Shown: one piece after another, positions 1-8,684 of the stretch
Numbering within the stretch: the first letter of the stretch is position 1
Layout of the letters: the number at the start of each line of letters is the position of its first letter
Assembly: GCA_017160915.1 (NCBI GenBank)
Contig: JACAWG010000080.1
Location: 1-63,284, forward strand
Length of the DNA: 63,284 nucleotides
Direction: 5' to 3'
Origin: Aggregatibacter actinomycetemcomitans
GTDB taxonomy: Bacteria; Pseudomonadota; Gammaproteobacteria; Enterobacterales; Pasteurellaceae
Program-made: the position numbers and the translations under genes
The notes under the pieces: model-generated
The model's input: the letters and a program-made list of their open reading frames with translations, nothing else
Told to the model about the DNA's origin: nothing
Databases searched by the model: none

Positions 1-57
1 TAAAAAGGGCAAAATTACCAACTATTTTGTCTACTATGCCTCAAAATCCACCGCACT

Positions 58-954
58 TTATACGGCAAAATACGCCAGTTTCACTTCACTCAATGTGCCA
101 AGCAATTCTTCTGCCATGGCTTTGTAATGAAGCGTGTCGGATTTCTCCACCATCGCGACACGAACGATATTCTCAACTTCTTCACCGCTTAAAATCAGAT
201 GATTTAATGCCACCTGCATTGCCGGCAGGCTTGGATTAAAGGCGGCGTTTTCCGCATAACTGCCGTGGTAAATTTGCTGATTTCGGGTTTGAATGGCAAT
301 GCCGTGGAAAGAATTGGAATACGGCGCATGGGCTTGGTTTGCCATGGCGAGCGCTTGTAACACCAACGGATCATCGGTATTCAAGGATAATTGATTATCG
401 TGTTGATCCAGCAAATGCAGCCGAATATTGAGATTTTTCGGACCGAACGCATCGGGCAAATACTGTTGCAATAAATTGTTTTGGCTGTGCGGCAAGTGAA
501 TTTGTAGCGTCTCCGCACTGTTCAATTCGTTCATAAACTGGCGGCAATGTCCGCATGGCGTGTAGTTCACCGTGACATCGGTCAGTTGTTTTTCACCGCG
601 CATCCAAGCGTGGCTAATGGCGCTTTGTTCCGCATGAATGGTTTGTTGAATATCCGTTTGGCAAAATTCCTGATTGGCACCGAAATAAAAATCGCCGTCG
701 ATGCCATGCACAACGGCACCCACATTAAAATGCGAAATCGGCGTGGTGGCATAACAGGCGGCGATAGGCAGGAGTTGCAAGGCGAGTTGTTTTTGCGTGA
801 TTTGATGCTTATTGCACAGGTGTTGCACGGCAAAGTGCGGTAGAAATCCGACGTATTTTTGTTCCTGCAAAATATGCCAAACATCTTGTGCCAAGGCGGG
901 GTGTTCAATCTTGCCTAAGGCATTTTGAATCTTGTCTGAAATGTGTGCCGACAT
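58..954 (-). CDS. cdd: Cytidine deaminase
   Basis: Cytosolic zinc enzyme of pyrimidine salvage that hydrolyses cytidine and deoxycytidine to uridine and deoxyuridine. The 298-residue product matches the long enterobacterial form (about 294 residues). The zinc and catalytic motifs are intact: H107-A-E109 in TIHAEQS, and PCGHC giving C134 and C137, the spacing seen in E. coli Cdd. The C-terminal half has the degenerate second deaminase domain typical of this form. The gene stands alone. Its stop lies near the window edge but the gene is complete, and a good ribosome binding site (AAAGGAGAT) precedes the ATG. Upstream it is separated from potD by a hairpin built from two uptake signals. Assignment is secure from motifs and length. 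Confidence 0.96.
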   Translation of the reverse strand: MSAHISDKIQNALGKIEHPALAQDVWHILQEQKYVGFLPHFAVQHLCNKHQITQKQLALQLLPIAACYATTPISHFNVGAVVHGIDGDFYFGANQEFCQTDIQQTIHAEQSAISHAWMRGEKQLTDVTVNYTPCGHCRQFMNELNSAETLQIHLPHSQNNLLQQYLPDAFGPKNLNIRLHLLDQHDNQLSLNTDDPLVLQALAMANQAHAPYSNSFHGIAIQTRNQQIYHGSYAENAAFNPSLPAMQVALNHLILSGEEVENIVRVAMVEKSDTLHYKAMAEELLGTLSEVKLAYFAV

Positions 955-1006
955 AAGATCTCCTTTTTCTACGTATTATTTTTCTTATCTTAGCATTTTC
1001 ACAATA

Positions 1007-1052
1007 AAAAAGTGCGGTCGAAATTTCACATGAATTTTCAACCGCACTTTTG
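1007..1052 (-). terminator. Intrinsic terminator after potD, made of an inverted uptake-signal pair
   Basis: AAGTGCGGT at 1010-1018 and ACCGCACTT at 1041-1049 form the outer stem, and GAAATT/AATTTTC extends it inward. On the minus strand the stem is followed by TTTTTTATT, so it fits termination of pot transcription before cdd. Confidence 0.8.
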
Positions 1053-1077
1053 CTTCTCTTGTGTGTGTCTGAACAAA

Positions 1078-2175
1078 TTATTTCGCTGCTTTCAGCTCTT
1101 GATAATATTGTTCGTAGTATTGAATCGCATCGCCCACATCATCTTGCCAGTAGCTTTTTTGCAGCACGTCGGCAGATGGATAAATCGCCGGATCTTCGGT
1201 GATTTCTTTCGGTAAGGCTTTTTTCGCTTCAAGGTTAGCGGTTGGGTAGCCGATAGCTAAGGTTAATTTTTCCGCCGCTTTTGCGCCCAACATATAGTTA
1301 ATTAATTTGTGTGCGCCGTCCGGGTTTTTAGAGGTGACCGGAATGGCGAGGGTATCCACCCAAAGTACCGGGCCTTCTTTCGGGAACACCATGTCTAAAG
1401 GCGCTTGTTCTTTTTTCGCGATACGTACGGAGCCGTTCCATAACTGACCGACTTCCACTTCACCGGAAATGAAAGAGTTTGCCGGATTGTCGGAATTGAA
1501 AGAAAGTACGTTCGGGCGTAATTTCAGTAATTCTTCGTAAGCCTGTTTGATAATCGCCGGATCTTGTGTATTCGGATCCTGACCGATTTTCAATAACGCA
1601 ATGTTGAACACTTCGCGGGCATCGTCCAGTAATTGCACTTTATTGGCAAATTCAGGCTTCCATAAATCGCCCCAAGAGGTGAAATCGCTGCCTTTGTAGG
1701 TGTTGGTGTTAAAGGCAATGCCCGGTGCGCCTAACAATTGCGGAAGGGAATATTTGTTGCCTTTGTCGTAAGGTTTGTCGAGCCAATCAGGGTCTAATTC
1801 TTTAATGACGGGTAATTTGCTGTGATCAAGTTCTTTTAACATGCCTTCGCGTGCCATTTTGGACACGAAGTAGTTAGAAGGCGCAATAACATCATAACCG
1901 CCGGCTGCGCCTTGGGTTTTGATTTTTGCATACATGGTTTCGTTGGATTCGAGACTGGAAACAATCACTTTAATACCGGTTTCTTTGGTGAATTCATCGA
2001 GAAGACCATCCGGTACATATTCAGTCCAAGTGTAAAGATACACGGTATCATTTGCGGGTGCTTCAGCTTTAGGGGCTTCCGGCGTTGCTTGCGCTTGCTT
2101 GTTGTCTTTATCGTTACAACCGGTAAGTGCAACAGCGATCATACTTGCGGTGAATAAACCGGCAAATTTTTTCAT
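1078..2175 (-). CDS. potD: Spermidine/putrescine ABC transporter, substrate-binding lipoprotein PotD
   Basis: Binding protein that delivers polyamines to the PotABC permease. Of 365 residues, the first 20 form a lipoprotein signal ending in the lipobox L-T-G-C20, so the protein is probably membrane-anchored, whereas E. coli PotD is a soluble periplasmic protein. The body has the spermidine-binding fold (YTWTEYVPDGLLDEF near the mature N-terminus, TLAIPVTSKNPDGAHKLINYM later). I chose the ATG at 2175 over an upstream start at 2259 because it begins the signal peptide and has GGAGAA nine bases upstream. It is last in potABCD but is cut off from potC by two tandem terminator hairpins (2213-2264). 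Confidence 0.94.
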   Translation of the reverse strand: MKKFAGLFTASMIAVALTGCNDKDNKQAQATPEAPKAEAPANDTVYLYTWTEYVPDGLLDEFTKETGIKVIVSSLESNETMYAKIKTQGAAGGYDVIAPSNYFVSKMAREGMLKELDHSKLPVIKELDPDWLDKPYDKGNKYSLPQLLGAPGIAFNTNTYKGSDFTSWGDLWKPEFANKVQLLDDAREVFNIALLKIGQDPNTQDPAIIKQAYEELLKLRPNVLSFNSDNPANSFISGEVEVGQLWNGSVRIAKKEQAPLDMVFPKEGPVLWVDTLAIPVTSKNPDGAHKLINYMLGAKAAEKLTLAIGYPTANLEAKKALPKEITEDPAIYPSADVLQKSYWQDDVGDAIQYYEQYYQELKAAK

Positions 2176-2212
2176 TTTTGTTTGTTCTCCGTAAAAGAGG
2201 GGTAAAAAAACC

Positions 2213-2231
2213 ACCTGCATGAAATGCAGGT
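2213..2231 (-). terminator. Second of two tandem terminators between potC and potD
   Basis: ACCTGCAT and ATGCAGGT pair around a 3-base loop. On the minus strand GG and seven Ts follow. The potD start lies only 37 bases beyond the stem, leaving no room for a separate promoter after it. Confidence 0.7.
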
Positions 2232-2239
2232 ATAAAAAA

Positions 2240-2264
2240 ACGCCTTGATTGTGCGTCAAGGCGT
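2240..2264 (-). terminator. First of two tandem terminators between potC and potD
   Basis: A perfect 9-bp stem (ACGCCTTGA/TCAAGGCGT) with a 7-base loop is followed on the minus strand by seven Ts: a textbook intrinsic terminator. It lies 41 bases past the potC stop. Confidence 0.8.
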
Positions 2265-2305
2265 ATTGTATGTGCTATTAAATTATTTGTGAAGCATTAT
2301 TATGT

Positions 2306-3079
2306 CTAGATGTCTTTGTGTTTCTTGCCGATAAATTGGCTGGCAATGACTAATAATAATGACAACACGATCATGATGGTTGCAAGGGCATTAACTTCCG
2401 GCGTTACCCCGGTTTTCACCAAGGAGAAGATACGCAACGGCAGGATTTCGTAGCTGACACCACTCACGAAAGAGGAAACCACAACATCATCCAGTGAAAT
2501 GGTGAAACTTAACAACCAACCTGACACCACTGCCGGTAAGGCAAGCGGCAGGATGATTTTGCGTAAAATCGTGATCTCACTTGCCCCCAAATCTTTCGCC
2601 GCTTCCAGCATTCTTGAGTCGAAGCCGTTTAAGCGGGAGAAAATGGTGACGGTAACGTAAGGCAGACAGAAAGTCACGTGCGCCAATAGTAATGACCAGA
2701 AACCTAAAGAGATGCCTACGACCATGAATAAAGCCAGTAAAGACACCGCCATTACGATATCCGGCGACATCATCACAATAAACAACATACCGCTTACCGC
2801 TTGTTTGCCGCGGAAACGATAACGATAAAGCGCGATAGCCGTTAAACCGCCGACGATTGTCGCAAGCGTTGCAGCAAAAAAGGCAATGGTGACGGAGTGA
2901 ATCGCCGCTTGAATTAAGGTGTCGTTGTTAAATAAACGCTCGTACCAGTTCCAACTGAAGCCTTTCCAACTTAAACCGTAGCGGTCTGAGTTGAAAGAGT
3001 TTGTCACTAAAATAACAATCGGGATATACAAATAAGCGTATACCACAAACATAAAGATATTGCGTAGTAAACGGCTCAT
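2306..3079 (-). CDS. potC: Spermidine/putrescine ABC transporter permease PotC
   Basis: Inner-membrane permease subunit of the polyamine importer, pairing with PotB. The 257 residues hold about six transmembrane segments and the EAA loop that docks onto PotA, here [21 protein letters not shown]. Length matches E. coli PotC. Its start codon shares bases with the potB stop, indicating translational coupling. The stop is followed by two tandem terminator-like hairpins before potD. Assignment rests on family sequence and operon position. Confidence 0.95.
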   Translation of the reverse strand: MSRLLRNIFMFVVYAYLYIPIVILVTNSFNSDRYGLSWKGFSWNWYERLFNNDTLIQAAIHSVTIAFFAATLATIVGGLTAIALYRYRFRGKQAVSGMLFIVMMSPDIVMAVSLLALFMVVGISLGFWSLLLAHVTFCLPYVTVTIFSRLNGFDSRMLEAAKDLGASEITILRKIILPLALPAVVSGWLLSFTISLDDVVVSSFVSGVSYEILPLRIFSLVKTGVTPEVNALATIMIVLSLLLVIASQFIGKKHKDI

Positions 3080-3939
3080 TATTCCAACTCCACTTTTTTG
3101 TTCAATAATTTATTCGCGCGGTAATACACGAAGATGAGTAATGCCATCAAAATGGTCAATCCGATACTGATTGCGGAACCGAACGGCCAGTTGCGGGAAA
3201 TTAAGAATTCGCTCTTAATTACGTTACCCACAAGCAACACTTTCGCGCCGCCGAGCAAGTCCGCTACATAGAACATCCCCATTGCCGGCAATAATACCAA
3301 CAAGCAACCGGCGACGATGCCCGGCATGGTCAATGGTAAAATCACGCGGAAGAATCGTTGGAACGCGTTTGCCCCCAAGTCTTTTGCCGCTTCCAATAAG
3401 CGTCCGTCTAATTTTTCAATAGCGGAGTAGAGCGGCAGAATCATGAACGGCAGAAGCAAATACACCAAACCGATAATCACCGCCACTTCGGTGTTCAGAA
3501 TCCGAATCGGTTCACTCAAAATGCCCATTTCCAATAACATGGTGTTCAACACGCCTTTCACGCCGAGGAACACTTTCATGCCGTAAATACGAATGAGCGA
3601 GTTTGTCCAGAACGGCAACACCACAAGGAACAATAAGAGCGGTCGATATTTCGGGTGAATTTTACTGACCATAAAGGCGAACGGATAGCCGATCAGTAAA
3701 CAAATAATGGTGGCAATGCCCGACATATACAATGAGTTCCACACCACCTGCGCATAAAGCGGATTAAACAGGTTGATGTAGTTATCAAAGTTAAATGGCA
3801 AGGCATAAAAGTTGCTACCATCCCGGGTTAAAAAACTTACGACTAATACCAATAAGTTTGGGATCAGCACGAAGAAGATTAGCCAGCTGAAGATAATCGC
3901 AACAGTAATTTTCTGGAATTTATTATTGATTATCTTCAT
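3079..3939 (-). CDS. potB: Spermidine/putrescine ABC transporter permease PotB
   Basis: First permease subunit of the polyamine importer, about six membrane segments. The EAA loop reads [20 protein letters not shown], and the stretch [18 protein letters not shown] is characteristic of PotB. I prefer the ATG at 3939 (286 residues) to a TTG at 3951: the TTG directly abuts the GGAGG element with no spacing, although the ATG has a long 12-base spacing. It overlaps the end of potA by 17 bases and abuts potC. Confidence 0.94.
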   Translation of the reverse strand: MKIINNKFQKITVAIIFSWLIFFVLIPNLLVLVVSFLTRDGSNFYALPFNFDNYINLFNPLYAQVVWNSLYMSGIATIICLLIGYPFAFMVSKIHPKYRPLLLFLVVLPFWTNSLIRIYGMKVFLGVKGVLNTMLLEMGILSEPIRILNTEVAVIIGLVYLLLPFMILPLYSAIEKLDGRLLEAAKDLGANAFQRFFRVILPLTMPGIVAGCLLVLLPAMGMFYVADLLGGAKVLLVGNVIKSEFLISRNWPFGSAISIGLTILMALLIFVYYRANKLLNKKVELE

Positions 3940-5041
3940 CGTTGAGTACAACCTCCCAACCTTCGTGCCATGTAATGCCTACACGTTGACCAATACTGTG
4001 ATCCATGTGCGGATCGTCCTCGTTAAAGAATTCGCTGACCAACACACGTTTGCCGTTGTGTTCAAATTCCACGGTGGATTCCAGGGTCATGCCTTTATAA
4101 GTGCGGTCGATAATATGACCGATAATGGCTTTGGAATGTTCGTGTTCGTCAAGTTCTTCAATCACAATATCTTCCGGACGAAGCAACACTTGAAGCTGCT
4201 GATCTTTTTCCACCGGAATGTCCGTATAAATATCACAAATGCGACCTTCCACGTTCGCCAGCACCACATTTTCCGATTTACGTTCAATCACGGTGGCGTC
4301 AAACACGTTAATTTCGCCGATGAAACGTGCGACGAACAAGTTTGCCGGTTCTTCATAAATTTCACGCGGAGAGCCGTCTTGCGCAATTTTTCCTTTACGT
4401 AACAACACGATACGGTCGGACATGGTAATCGCTTCTTCCTGATCGTGGGTCACGAAAATAAAGGTAATGCCTAATTGGCGTTGCAACACTTTCAGTTCGT
4501 ATTGCATTTGTTTACGCAATTTGTAGTCCAGCGCGGAGAGGGATTCGTCGAGTAATAAGACTTTAGGTTTATTTACAACCGCTCGGGCAATGGCAATACG
4601 TTGTTGCTGACCACCGGAAAGCTGGGTCGGTTTACGATCCGCCATTTCTTCCAGTTGCACCATACGCAGGGCTTCTAGCACACGCGGTTTAATTTCCGTT
4701 TCCGGCACTTTTTGCATACGCAAACCGAAAGCGACGTTTTCAAAGATGGTCATGTGCGGAAATAACGCATAGCTTTGGAACACGGTGTTAACGTGGCGTT
4801 TTTCCGCCGGCACGTTGGTGATGTCTTCACCGTCCAAAATGATGTTGCCCGAATCTAATTCTTCCAAACCTGCAAGCAAACGCAATACCGTTGTTTTGCC
4901 GCAGCCGGAGGGGCCGAGAATTGTCAAAAATTCACCGTTATTAATGGTTAAATTGAAGTCTTTAATAATGGTGTTGGAACCGTAGGATTTAGTAATGGAA
5001 CGAAGCTCGATAATTGGCTTGTTTTGAACTGTATTTTCCAC
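3923..5041 (-). CDS. potA: Spermidine/putrescine ABC transporter ATPase PotA
   Basis: Cytoplasmic ATPase that energises polyamine uptake. Walker A is GPSGCGKTT, the signature [14 protein letters not shown], Walker [12 protein letters not shown], followed by the switch histidine in [11 protein letters not shown]-terminal TOBE-like regulatory domain follows (LLRPEDI). The GTG at 5041 gives 372 residues and an N-terminus like H. influenzae PotA as I recall it. An ATG at 5095 adds 18 residues with no family counterpart. The AGGGAG element is 13 bases upstream of the GTG, so the start is less sure than the gene. First gene of the operon, divergent from pepT. Confidence 0.94.
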   Translation of the reverse strand: MENTVQNKPIIELRSITKSYGSNTIIKDFNLTINNGEFLTILGPSGCGKTTVLRLLAGLEELDSGNIILDGEDITNVPAEKRHVNTVFQSYALFPHMTIFENVAFGLRMQKVPETEIKPRVLEALRMVQLEEMADRKPTQLSGGQQQRIAIARAVVNKPKVLLLDESLSALDYKLRKQMQYELKVLQRQLGITFIFVTHDQEEAITMSDRIVLLRKGKIAQDGSPREIYEEPANLFVARFIGEINVFDATVIERKSENVVLANVEGRICDIYTDIPVEKDQQLQVLLRPEDIVIEELDEHEHSKAIIGHIIDRTYKGMTLESTVEFEHNGKRVLVSEFFNEDDPHMDHSIGQRVGITWHEGWEVVLNDEDNQ

Positions 5042-5203
5042 TAGCTTTGGTTTTCTCCCTAATGTACCGAATTTTTCGGTAGAAATTAGAAACAAATGCC
5101 CACAAAAATGTAGGCGGCGACTGTAAAAATGAACGCTAATGATATAGCGATCGGGGCATAATGAAAAGCAATTAATAGTGATTTTTCATAAAAAGTCGGA
5201 TAT

Positions 5204-5245
5204 TTGTTATATATCAAGGAACTGCCGTTATTTTACGGCTAGACT
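5204..5245 (+). promoter_or_regulatory. Candidate FNR-dependent promoter of pepT
   Basis: TTGTT-ATAT-ATCAA at 5204-5217 matches the FNR box TTGAT-N4-ATCAA at 9 of 10 positions. A -10-like TAGACT at 5240-5245 predicts a start near 5252, putting the FNR box centre at about -41.5, the class II position. Salmonella pepT is known to be induced anaerobically through FNR. Confidence 0.65.
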
Positions 5246-5305
5246 AACGGCAATTTTTCAATGTATTTTTTCGGGAAGCAACATACCCAAAACAGGAGAA
5301 GAATA

Positions 5306-6547
5306 ATGCAGGATTTATTATCTCAAGAACCCGTATTGGAACGTTTTTTCAACTATGTGACTTACGACACGCAATCTAAGCCCGGTGCCAAAGTTTCGCC
5401 CAGTACGGCAGGGCAGTTGGCATTAGCCAAACATTTGCAACAGGAGCTTATCGCTTTGGGCTTGCAGGATATCGAATTAAGCAAGCACGCGGTTCTCACC
5501 GCATTTTTGCCCTCCAACGTGGCTCCCGATTCGCCGACCATCGGTTTGATTGCGCATTTAGACACTTCGCCCGACTGTAGCGGCAAAAACGTTCAGCCGG
5601 AAGTGATTGAAAATTATCGTGGCGGCGACATCGCCCTTGGTATCGGCGAAGAGTTTATCAGCCCTGTGTATTATTCTTTCCTACACCAATTAACGGGCAA
5701 AACCCTGATTGTGACCGACGGCAACACCTTATTAGGCGCGGACAACAAAGCAGGAATAGCGGAAATTATGACCGCACTTTATCGCCTAAAAACGGAAAAT
5801 CTGCCCCATTGCAATATCCGTATCGCGTTCACGCCCGATGAAGAAATCGGCTTGGGCATGCAGTTTTTCCCTTTTGACGATTTTCCTTGTGATTGGGCGT
5901 ACACCATTGACGGCGGCGCGGTGGGCGAGCTGGAATATGAAAATTTTAATGCCGCTTCCGCCAAAATCACATTTCACGGGCGCAACATTCACCCCGGTGC
6001 CGCCAAGAAAAAAATGGTGAATGCGCTGACGTTGGCGTGTGAGTTTCAAAATGCGTTCCCGGCGACGGAAACACCGGAAAATACCGAACAGCGCGAAGGT
6101 TTTTTCCATTTAAATCATTTTTCCGGCGACATTGAAAAAGTGGAACTGCATTACCTGATTCGTGATTTTGAATGGAACGCCTTTGAACAGCGTAAACAAT
6201 TCATTACGGCGTTGGTGGAAAAATTCAATCGCGAAAAACGTTTGCCGAAGCCTATTGAATTAGAGATTACCGACAGTTACAAGAACATGAATGAAACGGT
6301 GAAAAACGTGCCGCAATCCATTGAATTGGCGGATTCGGCAATGCAACAATGCGGCATTACGCCCAACCATAAATTGATTCGCGGCGGCACTGACGGCGCC
6401 TGGCTGGCGGAAAAAGGATTGGCTTGCCCGAACATTTTCACCGGCGGCTACAATTTCCACAGTAAACACGAATTGATTACCTTAGAGGGCATGAAAGACG
6501 CGGTGAACGTGATCGTAAAAGTGGTGGAATTGGCGACACAGAAATAA
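5306..6547 (+). CDS. pepT: Peptidase T (tripeptide aminopeptidase)
   Basis: Cytosolic M20-family dizinc peptidase that removes the N-terminal residue of tripeptides. Metal-site motifs are present in order: IAHLDTSPD, the bridging Asp in GNTLLGADNKAG, and the general base and ligand in TPDEEIG. C-terminal GGTDGAWLAEKG and FHSKHE complete the catalytic domain. I chose the ATG at 5306 (413 residues) over one at 5261 because AGGAG sits seven bases before it and the family N-terminus begins there. Monocistronic, with an FNR-like promoter upstream and a strong terminator downstream. Confidence 0.96.
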   Translation: MQDLLSQEPVLERFFNYVTYDTQSKPGAKVSPSTAGQLALAKHLQQELIALGLQDIELSKHAVLTAFLPSNVAPDSPTIGLIAHLDTSPDCSGKNVQPEVIENYRGGDIALGIGEEFISPVYYSFLHQLTGKTLIVTDGNTLLGADNKAGIAEIMTALYRLKTENLPHCNIRIAFTPDEEIGLGMQFFPFDDFPCDWAYTIDGGAVGELEYENFNAASAKITFHGRNIHPGAAKKKMVNALTLACEFQNAFPATETPENTEQREGFFHLNHFSGDIEKVELHYLIRDFEWNAFEQRKQFITALVEKFNREKRLPKPIELEITDSYKNMNETVKNVPQSIELADSAMQQCGITPNHKLIRGGTDGAWLAEKGLACPNIFTGGYNFHSKHELITLEGMKDAVNVIVKVVELATQK

Positions 6548-6560
6548 ATTCATCTCAAAA

Positions 6561-6601
6561 ATAGACCGCACTTTGGTTTTAAAAGTCAAAGTGCGATCTA
6601 T
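6561..6601 (+). terminator. Intrinsic terminator after pepT
   Basis: Arms 6561-6575 and 6587-6601 pair over 15 positions with one C/A mismatch, then TTTATT follows. The left arm holds an intact uptake signal; the right arm has the signal with one base changed (GTGCGA). Confidence 0.8.
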
Positions 6602-6666
6602 TTTATTAGATATTTTCCTTTAGTTCCGTTTCTGTCGTAGTGGGAATGTAAATATTGCCAATTCCC

Positions 6667-6695
6667 TTGACAGTAGATTTATTAATTTCAAAAAT
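6667..6695 (+). promoter_or_regulatory. Candidate promoter of mod
   Basis: TTGACA at 6667-6672 is a perfect -35 element; 17 bases later AAAAAT matches the -10 consensus at 4 of 6 positions. It lies about 40 bases before the mod ribosome binding site AAGGA (6723-6727) and the ATG at 6736. Confidence 0.5.
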
Positions 6696-6743
6696 ATCCA
6701 ACTTAGCATTTGAACTTGTTATAAGGAACATTACAATGCCTGA

Positions 6744-6788
6744 AGCACAGCACAGCACAGCACAGCACAGCACAGCACAGCACAGCAC
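6744..6788 (+). repeat. Pentanucleotide tract (AGCAC)9 at the start of mod: phase-variation switch
   Basis: Nine perfect copies of AGCAC begin 5 bases after the ATG at 6736, which has AAGGA eight bases upstream. From that ATG the tract reads as repeats of A-Q-H-S-T, and translation stops at TAA 6811-6813. The Mod frame is entered only with 8 or 11 copies. Slipped-strand repair of a 5-base unit cycles through three frames. A CACAG tract of the same unit is known in the mod gene of Mannheimia haemolytica. Confidence 0.93.
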
Positions 6789-8675
6789 TTGGATAATCTA
6801 TCCATTAAGTTAACGCAACTAAAATCTCTTCTCCCTGAAATTTTTTGCGAAGAGCAAATTGATTTCCAAAAATTCCAACAACTTTTCTCTGAACACATCA
6901 CTTCCGAGCCCGAGCGTTATATGTTGAACTGGGCGGGAAAATCGGAAGCCTATCGCGTATTACAAGAACAAACGTCTAAAACCCTCACACCGCAACCTGC
7001 GGAAAGTGTCAACTTTGATACCACTGAAAATATTTTTATTGAAGGGGAAAATTTGGATGTGTTGAAAGTGTTACAAAAATCCTATTTCAACAGCATCAAA
7101 ATGATTTATATCGATCCGCCTTATAACACAGGTAATGATTTTGTGTATAACGACAATTTCAAGCAGGATCTTAAAGCTTACCAGGAACAAAGTGGTGAAT
7201 TAGACGAGAAAGGCAAGCTCAAACTGGCGTTCAAGAAAAACAGCAAGGAAAACGGACACTTCCACAGCAAATGGCTGAATATGATGCTACCTCGTTTGCA
7301 TTTAGCAAAAAATTTGCTGAAAGATGATGGTGTGATTTTTATTTCCATTGATGACAATGAGCAGGCTCAGTTGAAGTTGTTGTGTGATGAGGTATTTGGG
7401 GAGGAGAATTTTGTTGCAGAACTGATTTGGGATAAACAACATTCACAACAGCAAGGATTGTTCAAAAGGTATCATGAATATGTATTACTTTATGCTAAAA
7501 ATTCAGAAAATCATAAAAATATAAAAGGTGGAATGGGAATTATTGATGCAGGAGCAATAAAGAAAATATCAAAATCCAATCCTGAGAGTGAGTTTACATT
7601 TCCTGCTGGAGTGAAATTTGAAGCAAAAGATGGAATAAAATTGACGGGATTATTTGGCGATAGCGAACAAGTTACAGTTGTTAGAGGAGTTCTTGAAGCA
7701 AAAGATGGTAAGACTGTAGATGAAGTTACCCTATCTGCGGGTTGGACACAAAAGAAACAAATGACAGAATTTTTTGCAGGGAACGAAGTTTATGATACTA
7801 AGGGACAAAAAGTTATTGAATTCTATTTCTCATCAACTGGAAAGCTTAAGTGTAGAAAAGAAAGAGCCTCAATAACTCCACCTACCTTATTACCTAAATA
7901 TGGTATGAGTAGCTTACATACAGAGAATTTAAACAAACTTATGAGTGCTACAGTATTTAATAATCCTAAACCATTACCAATGCTGAAGGATTTTATTCAA
8001 TGGTTTACTGATGATGGGGATATTATTTTAGATTTTTTTAGTGGGAGTAGTTCAACTGCCCATGCGATTCTGGAGCTAAATTTAGCTGAGAATAAATGTA
8101 ATAAATTCATAAGTGTTCAATTGGCTGAGCCGCTAAACTTCAATGATGACGACCAAAAGCAGGCATATAGATTTTGTTTAGATTTAGGTGTCCCAACAAA
8201 CATCGCCGAAATCTCCAAAGAACGCATTCGCCGTGCCGGTAAACAAATTGCTGAAAATCATCCTGACAAGCAAATAGATATCGGTTTTAAAGTATTTAAA
8301 CTGACTGACAGCCACTTTAAACAATGGCAATCGCCGTCGGCAGAAAATTTAGCGCAACAAATAGAATTATTTATCGATCCTGTGCGGAAAGAGACAACGC
8401 CCGACGCCATGCTTTATGAAATGTTGTTGCGTTTAGGATTGAAACTGACAGCAAAAGTGCGGTGGGAAAATCAGGTATTTTGGGTGAGTGATGATAACGG
8501 GCAGCAGGTTGCATTACTACTTGAATCCATGAGCACAGATTTATTAGCGCAGGTGATTGTGGGTCAACCAAAAAAAGTTGTGACATTAGATTCGCTGTTT
8601 AATGGCAATGATGCCTTAAAGAAAAATGCCGAGTTGCAAATGAATGATGCAGGCATCGCCTTCTTTGTGCTTTAA
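6789..8675 (+). CDS. mod: Type III DNA modification methyltransferase Mod, phase-variable, OFF as sequenced
   Basis: N6-adenine methyltransferase subunit of a type III system; it also gives the Mod-Res complex its target specificity. Motif IV is YIDPPYNTG (D109 counted from base 6789) and motif I is LDFFSGSSST near residue 420, the IV-before-I order of beta-class enzymes. Between them lies the variable target-recognition region, about 7380-8200, visibly more AT-rich than its flanks. The 628-codon frame is open from 6744, but its only start codons near the tract are weak (TTG 6789, no ribosome binding site). The natural ATG 6736 is out of frame with nine repeats. With eight copies it would encode about 644 residues. 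Followed after nine bases by res. Confidence 0.93.
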   Translation: MDNLSIKLTQLKSLLPEIFCEEQIDFQKFQQLFSEHITSEPERYMLNWAGKSEAYRVLQEQTSKTLTPQPAESVNFDTTENIFIEGENLDVLKVLQKSYFNSIKMIYIDPPYNTGNDFVYNDNFKQDLKAYQEQSGELDEKGKLKLAFKKNSKENGHFHSKWLNMMLPRLHLAKNLLKDDGVIFISIDDNEQAQLKLLCDEVFGEENFVAELIWDKQHSQQQGLFKRYHEYVLLYAKNSENHKNIKGGMGIIDAGAIKKISKSNPESEFTFPAGVKFEAKDGIKLTGLFGDSEQVTVVRGVLEAKDGKTVDEVTLSAGWTQKKQMTEFFAGNEVYDTKGQKVIEFYFSSTGKLKCRKERASITPPTLLPKYGMSSLHTENLNKLMSATVFNNPKPLPMLKDFIQWFTDDGDIILDFFSGSSSTAHAILELNLAENKCNKFISVQLAEPLNFNDDDQKQAYRFCLDLGVPTNIAEISKERIRRAGKQIAENHPDKQIDIGFKVFKLTDSHFKQWQSPSAENLAQQIELFIDPVRKETTPDAMLYEMLLRLGLKLTAKVRWENQVFWVSDDNGQQVALLLESMSTDLLAQVIVGQPKKVVTLDSLFNGNDALKKNAELQMNDAGIAFFVL

Positions 8676-8684
8676 GGAGGCGAA

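Noticed and set aside
6606-6788. Minus-strand ORF across the AGCAC repeats (MLCCAVLCC...)
   Set aside because: Its N-terminal half is only the reverse reading of the repeats, there is no binding site, and the plus strand holds the evident mod start.
6744-6788. Repeat tract considered as a CRISPR array
   Set aside because: It is a contiguous 5-base tandem repeat without spacers; no direct repeats of CRISPR size occur in the window.
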